Shown here: one piece after another, positions 41,331 to 50,937 of the stretch
How the letters are laid out: each line of letters begins with the position of its first letter
Position numbering within the stretch: position 1 is the stretch's first letter
Source of the DNA: Isoetes taiwanensis
Lineage: Eukaryota > Streptophyta > Lycopodiopsida > Isoetales > Isoetaceae
Reading direction: 5' to 3'
Length of the DNA stretch: 64,000 bases
Assembly (NCBI GenBank): GCA_021234155.1
Contig: JAJEKV010000032.1
Location: forward strand, 8,032,736-8,096,735
The notes under the pieces: model-generated
Seen by the model: the letters and a program-made list of their open reading frames with translations, nothing else
Told to the model about the DNA's origin: nothing
Databases searched by the model: none
Program-made: the position numbers and the translations under genes

Positions 41331-41632
41331 AATCTCTTATAGCCCAGTAATGCTAAGCTTGATTTCTATTATATTAGATTTATGAAAAGGAGTCAGAGCT
41401 AAATAGGTTTTTCATTTAGACATTGCCAACTTATGCCCAGCAAAGCTGGGCACTATTACTAGTACATATATGACATCGAGTAGTACATATTACTAGTACA
41501 AGCGAGCCTATCGAACATTAATGATACATGATTTATTTCTATTTCTACCAAAATAATTTCAGCCCTCTCTGGCTTAAGTGGATACCCCTACTAGATTCGA
41601 TGTGTCAAATATGCATTATGCTATGTGTCATG

Positions 41633-42103
41633 TGTAACGGGCCCATGGTAGACCGCTCGAGTATTCGAACCTTGATTGTGCCTGTGGGGCATTCCCGAGA
41701 CACCGGCATAAATGGGTAGAAGCGACTACTCATAAACGTCTAGACGGTTTTGCCCAGTTGGTTAAGGGCATGTCGGTTAGGAACGTTACAGTTGGTATCA
41801 GAGCAGGTCTCGAGTTCGAGTCTCCATGGGTGCTTATATGCATGGGTAATTTGCAAAGACTTGGTAATCATTGTGACATGGTACGGCCTTGGATGCTCGA
41901 GGACGAGCATAGTTCTAGTGGGAGAGACTGTAACGTCCAATGACGAGCATAGTTCTAGTGGGAGAGACTGTAACGGGCCCATGGTAGACCGCTCGAGTAT
42001 TCGAACCTTGATTGTGCCTGTGGGGCATTCCCGAGACACCGGCATAAATGGGTAGAAGCGACTATTCATAAATGTCTAGGGCATGTCGGTTAGGAACGTT
42101 ACA
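41633..42103 (+). mobile_element. Complete TRIM (miniature LTR retrotransposon), 471 bp
   Basis: The 5' LTR (41633-41790, 158 bp) and 3' LTR (41969-42103, 135 bp) both start TGTAACGGGCCC and end GGAACGTTACA. They differ by two C-to-T changes and a 23-bp deletion in the 3' copy. Flanks are TCATG (41628-41632) and TCGTG (42104-42108), a 5-bp duplication with one mismatch. The 178-bp interior has a perfect initiator-Met primer-binding site, no coding capacity, and a purine-rich end. It depends on enzymes from a full-size LTR element. Confidence 0.9.
41793..41804 (+). promoter_or_regulatory. Primer-binding site of the TRIM
   Basis: TGGTATCAGAGC, two bases after the 5' LTR, matches the complement of the plant initiator tRNA-Met 3' end. 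Confidence 0.9.
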
Positions 42104-42177
42104 TCGTGTCATAGGCCATCACATGTCTCATATCTTGTATACATATCTACTCTATATATGTTCTTATGTTTGTCGCG

Positions 42178-42400
42178 CTTATCCGACCGTCCGTTCGAGA
42201 TCCGACGGCTCACGTGGCTTTGGGACGTATCCTACGGCCCAGATGGCCTGGGAGTTTATATATAATTCGTATAGACGCGATCCTACGGTCCAGGTTGATT
42301 TGATCCTGACCGTCGGTCTGAGATCCTACGGCTCACGTTGCTTTGGAACACATCCTACGATGTACATGATTGGAATTATATATAATAGATCCTATGAGTC
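42178..42400. repeat. Two diverged units of about 123 bp with GATCCTACGG motifs
   Basis: GACCGTC(C/G)GT(T/C), GAGATCC(G/T)ACGGCTCACGT and CCTACGG recur at 42185 and 42308. Further GATCCTACGGCCCA copies occur to 42450. Confidence 0.75.
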
Positions 42401-42497
42401 ATATTGCGTGAGATCTCGACCCTTGATCGAGTCCAAGATCCTACGGCCCAAGTTGAATGCTCATCCCTTAGGAAAAGGCTTTTAAAATTTTTATGTT

Positions 42498-42570
42498 GTG
42501 TGGGGGATTTGAACCCTGACCACTGACCCCCCAACCCCCCATTCTAACCACTAGACCAAACATTAATTCC
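42498..42570 (-). mobile_element. tRNA-derived SINE head
   Basis: On the minus strand TGGTCTAGTGGTTAGAATG is a good pol III A box, and GGGTTCAAATCCC about 28 bases later is a good B box. The anticodon arm is replaced by G-rich sequence, so this is not a tRNA gene. The SINE body would continue to lower coordinates through the GATCCTACGG-type sequence. The 3' end is not defined. Confidence 0.6.
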
Positions 42571-42637
42571 ATGAACAATTTATGTTTCAAAAATACTTAA
42601 GGGTAATGTTCCCATTAAGATAAAATAGACTATAACA

Positions 42638-42715
42638 TTCTAGCTAGTTCAAGTAGGTTCTAGAATGTTCTGGAAGGCTCTAGAAAGTTCTAGAATCTTC
42701 TAGAAAGTTCTAGAA
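42638..42715. promoter_or_regulatory. Array of phased heat-shock-element pentamers
   Basis: From 42658 to 42715, TTC and GAA alternate every five bases for twelve consecutive blocks, with a single mismatch (CTC at 42678). This is the nTTCnnGAAn arrangement bound by heat-shock factor trimers. Shorter runs recur at 42749-42763, 42788-42798 and 42841-42857. No gene start is adjacent. Confidence 0.6.
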
Positions 42716-43310
42716 CATAAGAGAATCTAGAGGGGACCTAAGAAAATTCTTCCAGAAAGTTCCAAATTGTTCTAATAGGTTTTAGAATGTTCTAGAATGT
42801 AGGGGAATCTATGGGAATGTAAGGAAATCTAGGGAAATACTTCCAGAAAGTTCTAGAATATATTGAAAGTCTTAGAATGTTCCAGAAAGTCTTAGAATGT
42901 TCTAAAAAGTTATAGAATGTAAAGGAATCTAGAAGAATTTAACAGAATGTAAGAAAATCTTATAAAATGTAAGAGAATCTAGGAAAATATTTACAAGCCT
43001 AAGGGAATCTCTTAAAATCTGGGGGATCTAAAGGAATCTTCATAAAATCTAGGGGAATCTAAGAAAATATTGATGAAATATTAAAGTATCTAAGAGAATC
43101 TTGATAGAATCTCTTTGAATCTCATGTAATGTAAGGGAACCTAGGGCAATATCATAAAATGAATCTAAGGGGATCTTCATAGAATCTTGGAGAATCTAGG
43201 GAAATCTAATAGAATCTAGAGGGAATCTTATAAAATCTAGAGAAATGCTCACGAACCCTCTAAGAGAACCTTGGTAGAATCTTAGAGAATCTATCAAGAG
43301 ATTTTTTTAC
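42716..43310. repeat. Degenerate GAATCTAGGGG / TTCTAGAA repeat
   Basis: Imperfect GGAATCT, AGAATCT and AGAATGT motifs occur every 10-20 bp. It is the complement of the arrays at 33440-33910 and 43920-44130. Confidence 0.8.
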
Positions 43311-43919
43311 AGGAACTTGCACGTAGGAACATGCTAAAACTCGAACACGCACCGTAGGACGTGTTAAATTTCTTGTATATATATATACAAGTATTTGTAC
43401 TATAAATGGGTGTTTGAGCTATGGGTTATGAAGATGGGGAAGAAAAATCTAGGCTTAAATAGATCAGTACCCAATATTGTAGTAAAAAACATTGCCATAT
43501 AGTTTTATAGTCTCTGTCATAAAATATAATTGTTTGACAATCTAATCTTTTAATTTAAAAAAAGTGTAATTTATGGTCTAGCAACAGAGTGCAAGCGAAA
43601 TTTTTTCATATTATGTGTGGGGATCCTATGATGTTCTCACACATTTATTTAATTTTTTTTAACCAATCTCTATATGGGAAAATATTGATGCTTTCTTCCT
43701 TCAAAAATAAAAAATTTATTTGAGAAGTGCACATGACTAGTATCGAACATTCCCAAGTGAGGTATGTGCAAAACTTCACAATAGCATGGCATTAAGAAGG
43801 AATACCTCAGAGTTTCACAAAGAAGTAAAAGGAGATACATATCTTTGTTAGACTGTTCCCTCGTTGAATTCCATTTTGGATTGCATCAAATTAACAAAAA
43901 AACATAGCAAACAATAAAT
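43311..43919. repeat. Non-coding, with a dispersed repeat
   Basis: TATATACAAGTATTTGTACTA and TGGGTGTTTGAGCTATGG near 43375-43430 recur diverged at 54098-54150 and 54735-54790. ATAGATCAGTACCCAATATTG at about 43460 resembles 58799-58815. Confidence 0.55.
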
Positions 43920-44130
43920 AAACTATTCCCAAAGATTCCCCTAGATTTCCATAAAGGTTCCCTTAGATTCTCCTAGATTTTCAAATATTCTCTTGAGCTT
44001 CCCACAGATTCCCTAATATTCTCTTGACATTTCTCTAGATTCCCAAGATTCTAGATTCTCCAAGATTCTACGTAGTTTCTCTTAGATTCTATGAAGATTC
44101 CCTTGCAAAACAAACCGACTGTGAACGATT
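43920..44130. repeat. Degenerate AGATTC repeat array, second forward block
   Basis: CCTAGATTTCC, AGATTCTCC and CTAGATTCCC repeat as at 33440-33910. Confidence 0.75.
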
Positions 44131-44431
44131 CTCTAAGATCCCCTTGGTTTTCCCTTGGTTTCTTCTACCTTGGTCAACCTTCGATCAAACCACAATCAAC
44201 ACTATAGTTAAACTCCCAACTCCATTCGTTTTAATTTCTTTCCCTTAAATTTTATTACCATTCACCTAGATTCTGTTAAGCTTCCCATAAGAATAAGCCA
44301 TTTTGCTCTTCTCTCGTAGCGTCATAGCCCATTTTAGGGCATTTTGACAATATTGTAAAATACATGGATATTTTGATAAATAACATAGAACATAGGGGGA
44401 TTTTTTAAATTTCCCTCTATATTTATCACCA

Positions 44432-44957
44432 TCGACTTGTGTTATGGGCATAAATTACGGCACGTGTTAGAAAGGGTTATGCCTACGCTAATACACATTC
44501 CAGATGTATTGAAAGATTGACTTTATTGAAAGAACACTGAAAAACCCAAGCTTTTAATATGCTTCATTTCCTTCATGATTATCATAAACTAAAGTTCAAG
44601 AACTTGTCATTACAAAGGCTAAACATACATTAAGTTGCAGCATCTTTGTCGTGTCAGTATTAAATGCTTCACAGTTGCACCACTCATTATGCGGTCATGT
44701 TCAATCTTGCTGCCAAATGTTTTGATCGCCCTCGACTTGTGTTGTGGGCATAAGTTATGGCACGTTAAAATCCGTTATGCTTACTCTAATCTCATATTCC
44801 AGATCTATTGAAAGGTTGTGTTTAATAAAGAACACTAAAAAAACCAAGTTTTTAACATGATTTATTTCGTTCATGATTATCATAAACTAAAGTTCAAGAA
44901 CATGTCATTATGAATGCTAAACATATATTGAGTTGCAGCATCTTTGTCATAAATGCA
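44432..44957. repeat. Direct repeat with 300-bp period
   Basis: TCGACTTGTGTT begins at 44432 and 44732. About 230 bp of each copy align (ATTATCATAAACTAAAGTTC, GTTGCAGCATCTTTGTC), with 70 bp of unrelated sequence between. Confidence 0.85.
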
Positions 44958-45012
44958 AGGAAAGACGACGATTAAAATGCATACTCAACACACTTGCACA
45001 ACCACATGTATA

Positions 45013-45240
45013 TCAAATAAAATAAGTCGACATAAAGATTTTAGAAATGTTGTTTAAACATCCCCTCCGGTAAGGAGCTTCATGGTTCAAATAGGAAGCC
45101 CAAGACTGTGTAACCAGCTCTCGCCCCATTTTTATGATAAACACATCTCCACCCATAAGATCAATACTGTTGAAAATGTTGTTCAAAGAAACTGATGCCT
45201 GGCCAGCACCAGTATCAACCAGAAATTGCTCTCCATTCAA
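45013..45240 (-). other. Unidentified short open frame
   Basis: The minus frame reads GEQFLVDTGAGQASVSL, DLMGGDVFIIKMGRELV and YLNHEAPYRRGCLNN. The VDTGA resembles an aspartic-protease active site, but the flanking residues do not confirm it. It has no ATG. It might be an exon of a neighbouring minus-strand gene. Confidence 0.25.
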
Positions 45241-45319
45241 TTGAGTCCACTAAATTACAGGAGTTAGAAGAGATGATGGATGTATTATACGGCCCGTAAG
45301 ACCATTTGATCTCAAAAAC

Positions 45320-46522
45320 CTATAAATGCACTTCCCTGTCCAGATCATACATGCCACCATAGAAGTGGTTGAATCTGCAAACAAAATGAATTTCATATTC
45401 TTATTCCATGTTGAGGTTAAAATTGATATTGAGAATATCTCTCACCTTAGACCAGGAACTAGTATTCCCAAGGCATGGATGACATGAAAAGTTGGCTTAA
45501 TGCTACAAAGCGGATGCATTGTTACATGCAAGAGCCTCTGAAAATTTATACCGCTAAGTAATGCAACCAACATCCGAGCATAATCGCATGAAGCATGTGC
45601 GCTTAAGTTTCGATCCGCAATGAATAATAACTACATGCGTTTGGGTATTGCAATATCTAAGCTAATAGTTTCAAGAACCATGAAAAATTTGAAAACCCCG
45701 AGTTCACGCAAAGTAGACATTCAATTCTTGTGCTAAAAATTGGCCCGATGCACCTCTAATTTTCGCCAAAGCCGGGGATATTTGATGGCAAATTTGGCAA
45801 ATCTGATCTTTACATGTGCATTGGTAAGCATTTATTTGCATTCAATTTTTCCAAAAGGATATCAGGGGAGCTATGAATGTATCATGATTGTGTTGCCCTT
45901 TTATCCTGAATAGCAATATTTGATATCAAGTTTTGCCTTAAATGGCTATGGCAAAGACAAAGTGAGTAGATGCCTTGAAGCATGGAGCTTGAGCAGTTTG
46001 CCCGACACATATGCATCCCCATATAACTCCCTCCGCTAGATCACATTTGCCTTTGCAACAATTTAAAATTATCTTCGCAACTAAGAATTCAATTCCACAT
46101 GCATCTAGTAAAGCTCACCCAATTGATCAAGTTTGACATTGCAAGGCAAAAAAATACTATGCCCTGGGGCAATGGCAAGAGGATATATTCCGGAGCAATC
46201 CAAATGGTTGCGGTTTCACCTTTCTTCATAGATGCAACGGCCTTGTTTAAACTTGAGCTGGCTTTGCTTTCGTGACAATAACTGCATTAGAATTATAATC
46301 ATATGCAACATAGCCTTTTCGTGCATGAACTTCAAGCCTGAATTCCAATGTTTGCTACAATATGCCGCTCGCTAAATCTAGATGTAATCAGTAGCTTTTA
46401 TGCCTAATCTTCAAGGAACGCATGCAAAAAACTCACCTTTCAAAAGCTGTCCTCTTCTCCAACTCAGCTTCATACTTGATCGCATCGTAATAAAGAAGCG
46501 AAAAATCAGTAATGCACCCTTG
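45320..46522 (-). other. Candidate multi-exon coding remnant (four phased exons)
   Basis: Four minus-strand segments have acceptor and donor borders and compatible phases. 46522-46437 (TTATAG|CAAGGG...GAAAG|GTGAGT) encodes GCITDFSLLYYDAIKYEAEL. 46337-46253 encodes LEVHARKGYVAYDYNSNAVI. 45537-45446 (TTTCAG|AGG...CTAAG|GTGAGA) encodes LLHVTMHPLCSIKP. 45374-45320 ends REVHL and TAG. Joined, they form one open frame, but the model is assembled by eye and the protein is not recognised. The FKBP-like frame at 46113-46254 competes with the second donor. Confidence 0.3.
46113..46254 (-). pseudogene. FKBP-type peptidyl-prolyl isomerase fragment
   Basis: SLNKAVASMKKGETATIWIAPEY matches the GLDxAVxxMKKGExAxxTIxPEYAFG block of multi-FKBP plant isomerases (ROF1/ROF2 type). 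After a frame change, LAIAPGHSIFLPCNVKLDQL parallels LAVVPPNSTVxYEVDLxxF. Only the C-terminal half of one FKBP domain is visible, and no tetratricopeptide repeats follow. Confidence 0.5.
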
Positions 46523-46984
46523 CTATAAAACCTAAGTTAAAATGAGCATAGAACGCATACAAACAACCTAGAACGAAATATAACTACAAAAAGATGATGG
46601 CATAGTTGATCCCCTCAAATACTTCGATATAATGTAATGGCATTAATTTGCGGGCAATTCTAAATTAGGTTCGAGAGGCCAAAAGAAGATCAATCGTCCA
46701 GAGCCCACAAAAAACCAACTAAACCAACTAAACGTGATGAAATTTGAGAATTAGAAGGAAAAAGAGGAGTACTGAAGTAGATGTAGATAGTATATAAATG
46801 AACTTCAGTTCTTGGACATAGCTCTCAGCTAATATCGTTCACAAGTACCGCACATCTAGGGCTTAGTTTTGAAAACTGACCACTGATTTGAGCAATATAC
46901 ATGTCCAAAAAGATCTCGGAAATGTCGATCAAGTTCCAAGCAAACTTATATCATAAGTATTTTCATATCATCAAACTAGGTATT

Positions 46985-49900
46985 AGACCTAGTTATGAAG
47001 AGCATACAACAAATTTTCTGCCTCTAAGGAATCCTGCACGACCAAGAAGATCCACCATGCAATCCATATGCATTGCATTCACTTGGATGCCATGCCATTG
47101 TTTCATACTTCTGAAATACCACATACCCTCCTCCACTAATCCAACATTACTGAATGCAGTAAGAATGCCAACAAATGCCACATCATCTGCTTTAATGGCA
47201 TTATATTGCATTTCCTCAAACAAATACGCAGAACTCCCATGTAACGGACCTAGGATTTTGAGGTACATTGTGAAATTATTTTATTTAAGGATGCAAAGGA
47301 ATATTAATCAAAATATCACGCATGCAGAGTAATACGTCGTATATGTAGAGATTATACGGACGGAATACTAGTGGGTAAAAATAAATATAAGTACAGAGAA
47401 AAAGATTTAGGGAAAAGATCGATTGCTGAAGGAGCGAATTGCGTGCAGAGCTCTGGGAGCGTGTTGGAGTGCAAAAGAAGCAAAGGGATTCCGTGGGGAT
47501 CAAGCCTTACACACAGGGTGTTTTCTAGCGTAGTAAAATTGTATTGATGCAAAGAGGGATTGTTTTGGAGCTTAGCATGGAATTAGAGTAAAATTGTAAG
47601 TACGTGGACATGAATTAATTTGCATGATTGTATATGGAAACATTTTATGATTGCATACCTGAGAGCTTGCAAAAAGTATCGCAGATCTAATGATTTTTAG
47701 AAAGATGATTTTTAGAAAGCTGAGCACGTAAACTATGACAGAAGTCATTGGAATAGCCTAGATTAGAACCGTGGAATGGATTAAATGTAAAAATATGGCA
47801 GGAATCAGTTAAGACGGTAAAAGTTTCTCTTGCATCTTTGTCGTTTGCATAGTATGAACTTGAATGATCAGGAAGCATGAAAAGTTATGTGAAATGGATT
47901 AGAATCAAAGTGATGAGGCCAGAACTGGCAAAGACGGCAGTGTTTTTGTCTTGCATGCTGCTGGAAGAACGGCATGAGCTTGCCGATTTGGCATGCTGCA
48001 AAGCATGTGAATCGCCCTGAAATGGGCCGATTTGGGTCTTAGGTTGGCCGAAATGGGTAAAGGAAACTGAATCAGGAAGATTTAAAGCAAGATCTGGCTG
48101 CAAATAACATGATCTTGGTGGCCATGAACTGCCAAGAAAAACATCGGATTTGAGCCAATAACAGGCAGAAATGATCCAAAGAGTCTTTTGAGAGCAGAAT
48201 CGGGATGTTTCAGAGAGATTGGGGCTGGATTTTTATGTGTTGAAGGCCGGATTTGTGGGCTGTAGGCCGCGTTCCTGTAAGTTCCTGTAAGTCACGTTAG
48301 GTTAAGAGTAAAAAAAGAAAAGTCATTTAATAGCTTAATAAGAAAAGAGAAAGCCAAGGTTATAGATTAATAATAAAACATTAAGGTTTAGTTCGGGACA
48401 TAGAATTGGTCAATAATTTATCTAAGAATAAAGGTTAAGTTAAAGAAATGGTTGTGCTAATGGATATAAGCTATATTATTCACGGTTATTTAGCGGGCAA
48501 ATTGATAGGTTAGCTAGTCGGATATTGGAATATATTGGAATTAACAGCATTAATGATGGGCATAATGCAAAGGCGAGAGGTAATGGGTGGAGAATGGGCC
48601 AAAACCGTTAAATTAATTAGCAAAGATGTGGAAGCAACCGTTGTTAAGGTCTTAGGTAACGATTTGAATAAGATAATTAACTTAGTTGAGAATAGTGAGT
48701 TGCTAAGAAATGTTTTTATTTTAACTCATGGTTGATGGTTGCATTTTGCATTATGATGGTTGTAATAATTTATATGAACTATGGTTGGGTTTCTTAGTTG
48801 CATGAAATATGTATCATAGAATTTCTTGAATTATTTATGATGTAATTCTTTGATATAGACCTCTGGGGCCGAAGTCTAGGTGCGATGGTCTAGACTCGCG
48901 GTTATTGCACAGTGCTATGTATATGGTATTATTTGAACATCGGGCGTTGATACCGTATGGTACAACGTCATGCACAGTTAAGTGGTCCTCCAATGCTGGA
49001 CGCAGCGTGGATGGGTGTGTACACACGTGGTTACCCCGCCTCTATGTCACCGGCTTTGATCACCGAGTTGACCTGCGCCGACCAGGAGGAATATTGGTTG
49101 CAATGTTGATGCTATGGTTGCTTGGCTATTGTATATGTGGTTTTTAATGTTGGAATCAAGTTGCAATGGTTATGCTTGGTATAATTATGCATTGAGGTTA
49201 TGCTTATTGGACTAATAACTTAGATTGCAGGGGTTACAGTGAGACTAGTTTGTTGTTTAAGGTTGATGTTTTGTGGTTATTGATGCTAGACATGTCCTAG
49301 ATTCCCCGATCCCCACTTAGTCCGTGTGACTAACCCCGTGGTTAATGGTGTAAGCAGAGGTGCGAGATGCTCCAGGAAGTAGCCAAGATTCAGAAAGGCG
49401 AGAGTAGGAGTGTGTGGATTGCTATACATTATATCTAATTAATATTACCATTATTATTACGGATTAGCTTGAAGCTATAATTATTATTAAAACTTGGGTG
49501 TTGTGTGGGGTTTTTGCTGAGCAATGGCAAGTACAGTATTTTTGGGACCTTAGAGCATGTATAAAGATTAAATTCTTTACCTAAGTATGCATGAATCAAT
49601 TTCTTGAGTTTCAAAGGTTAAGTAGATCCAACGGTAGAGATCGATGGGATCTCCAGTTACCGAGAGGTTAACTGGCCAGGCCCGTCACATCCCAGCCTCG
49701 CCAAACTGGCCATATCCTCCAATCATTGTTGTCCATGAAATTACGTCGTGCTTTGGCATACAATTGAAGACTTTATATGCCTCCCACAAGTGCCCAGATT
49801 TAACAACCATAAACATAAGGATGTTCCCCACAACGTCAGTTTGGAGCTCACTCTCAACAATATTTTCATGGAATGTCTGCTTTGTTCTGCAGTGCCAGTA

Positions 49901-50187
49901 TGCCACACACCTTCAAGAGACTTAAAAACGTAACTTTGCTTGGCTCCGCTCCTTCAATTTGCAATGCATCATAATATTCAAAGGCGATGCCGCTTTTGTT
50001 GGTTTCAGCATATCCCTCAATCATTGCATTCCATGATACTATATCACGATTTGGCAGTCTGTTGAAGACTCTTTGTGCCTCCTCCAAGCTCTCACACTAT
50101 GCATATAAATCCACAAGACCATTCCCTAAGGTGATATCAGATTCTAAACCATCTGCGATAGTCCATGCATGGATACACCTTGCATGC
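46985..50187 (-). pseudogene. PPR pseudogene split by an LTR insertion
   Basis: From 50187 the minus strand gives HARCIHAWTIADGLESDI, a stop in LVDLYA*CESLEEA, then FNRLPNRDIVSWNAMIEGYA and PSKVTFLSLLKVCG. A frame change follows, then ESELQTDVVGNILMF, MPKHDVISWTTMIGGYGQ and FGEAG at 49695. The sequence resumes at 47239 with SSAYLFEEMQ, ADDVAFVGILTAFSNVGLVE and MHMDCMVDLLGRAGFL, the P2-L2-S2 end, and is lost near 46985. It is a decayed relative of the gene at 29973-32276 and, like it, has no introns. The N-terminal half beyond 50187 is not seen. Confidence 0.85.
47240..49689. mobile_element. 2450-bp solo-LTR-like insertion in the PPR pseudogene
   Basis: It begins TGTAACGGACC and ends GGCCCGTCACA and is flanked by TCCCA on both sides (47235-47239, 49690-49694). 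Removing it with one TCCCA rejoins the PPR reading GEAG|SSAYLF. TG..CA ends with short inversions and a 5-bp duplication are LTR-element hallmarks. No second terminal repeat, primer-binding site or protein is seen inside, so it fits a long solo LTR of a gypsy element. The open frames inside (for example 48535-48735, 48905-49147) show no domain. Confidence 0.83.
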
Positions 50188-50329
50188 CTAATAAATCATG
50201 CCGATCTTGTAATACAAACTTGGTTTTTAAAAGTTTCTACCTGTAAGAAATGTGAGCAAAGGTGATGCACTGTCTCGGCCAAAATATATGCACACTCTAC
50301 TTGGCCAAACCTGAATGCTTTTCATTAAG

Positions 50330-50513
50330 GGTGCACAGGGTAGTATTTTTTCGCAGCTTCTAGACAATCCCAAGTGCAAGACATTCCCTTGGGGAAAACT
50401 GCAATATCGCCTGTCTCAAACTAAACATGCTCGCTAGCTCCATCTTTGTAAACCCCCACTTTGTATAGTCAAGCAACAAGACCTTCCTTGATCATATTTC
50501 CATGGAAATTTAC
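50330..50513 (-). pseudogene. Cupin_3 (RmlC-like cupin) fragment
   Basis: Minus-strand frames read KFPWKYDQ, then DGASEHV, a stop, and FETGDIAVFPKGMSCTWDCLEAAKKYY. This matches the plant cupin_3 pattern KFPWxYDxxExCYLLxG...GDxVxFPKGMSCTWDVxxxVxKHY. Stops and shifts break it. Function in the family is poorly defined. Confidence 0.65.
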
Positions 50514-50937
50514 TGGTTGTGTTGGATCACAAATTTACTGAAAAAATAGACACCATCAGCCGCTGTGTTGGATTGGATCACAATTTTTGAAATAGCCAAG
50601 TAGTCATCACAAAGAATGAGCAACTATAATGGTTATAATTTTCGAAATAATGAGCACGTATCTTCTTACGTGCATACAGTGTGGCACATGCATCCATGAG
50701 GTTGAGAAAGCTTGCTTTGTCAATTACCAAGCCTTTGAGTTTCATATGATAAAGAAATTTAAACCCTTCATTCCCTTAACCGCGTGTAGTATAGCTTTCA
50801 ATGATTGTATTTCATGTAATAACACAGAGTAAATTTAACAATAGTTGCCTAATCCAATAATTACTTGTCTGCCACTTACATGTGCTCCAGATCATGCTGC
50901 TTGCATGTGTTGCAAACATGCTAAACAAATATATACA
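50514..50937. other. No gene seen
   Basis: A direct repeat GTGTTGGAT(TG)GATCACAA (50519, 50567) is the only notable feature. Confidence 0.4.

Noticed and set aside
41750-42069. 101- and 109-aa frames on both strands
   Set aside because: They lie entirely inside the non-coding TRIM, and identical C-termini come from the repeated LTR.
45013-45240. Retroviral-type aspartic protease (VDTGA)
   Set aside because: Only the DTG-like motif is present; the expected flanking hydrophobic and ILG-type residues are missing.
46901-47332. 143-aa plus-strand frame
   Set aside because: It is the complement of PPR pseudogene sequence and the LTR start.
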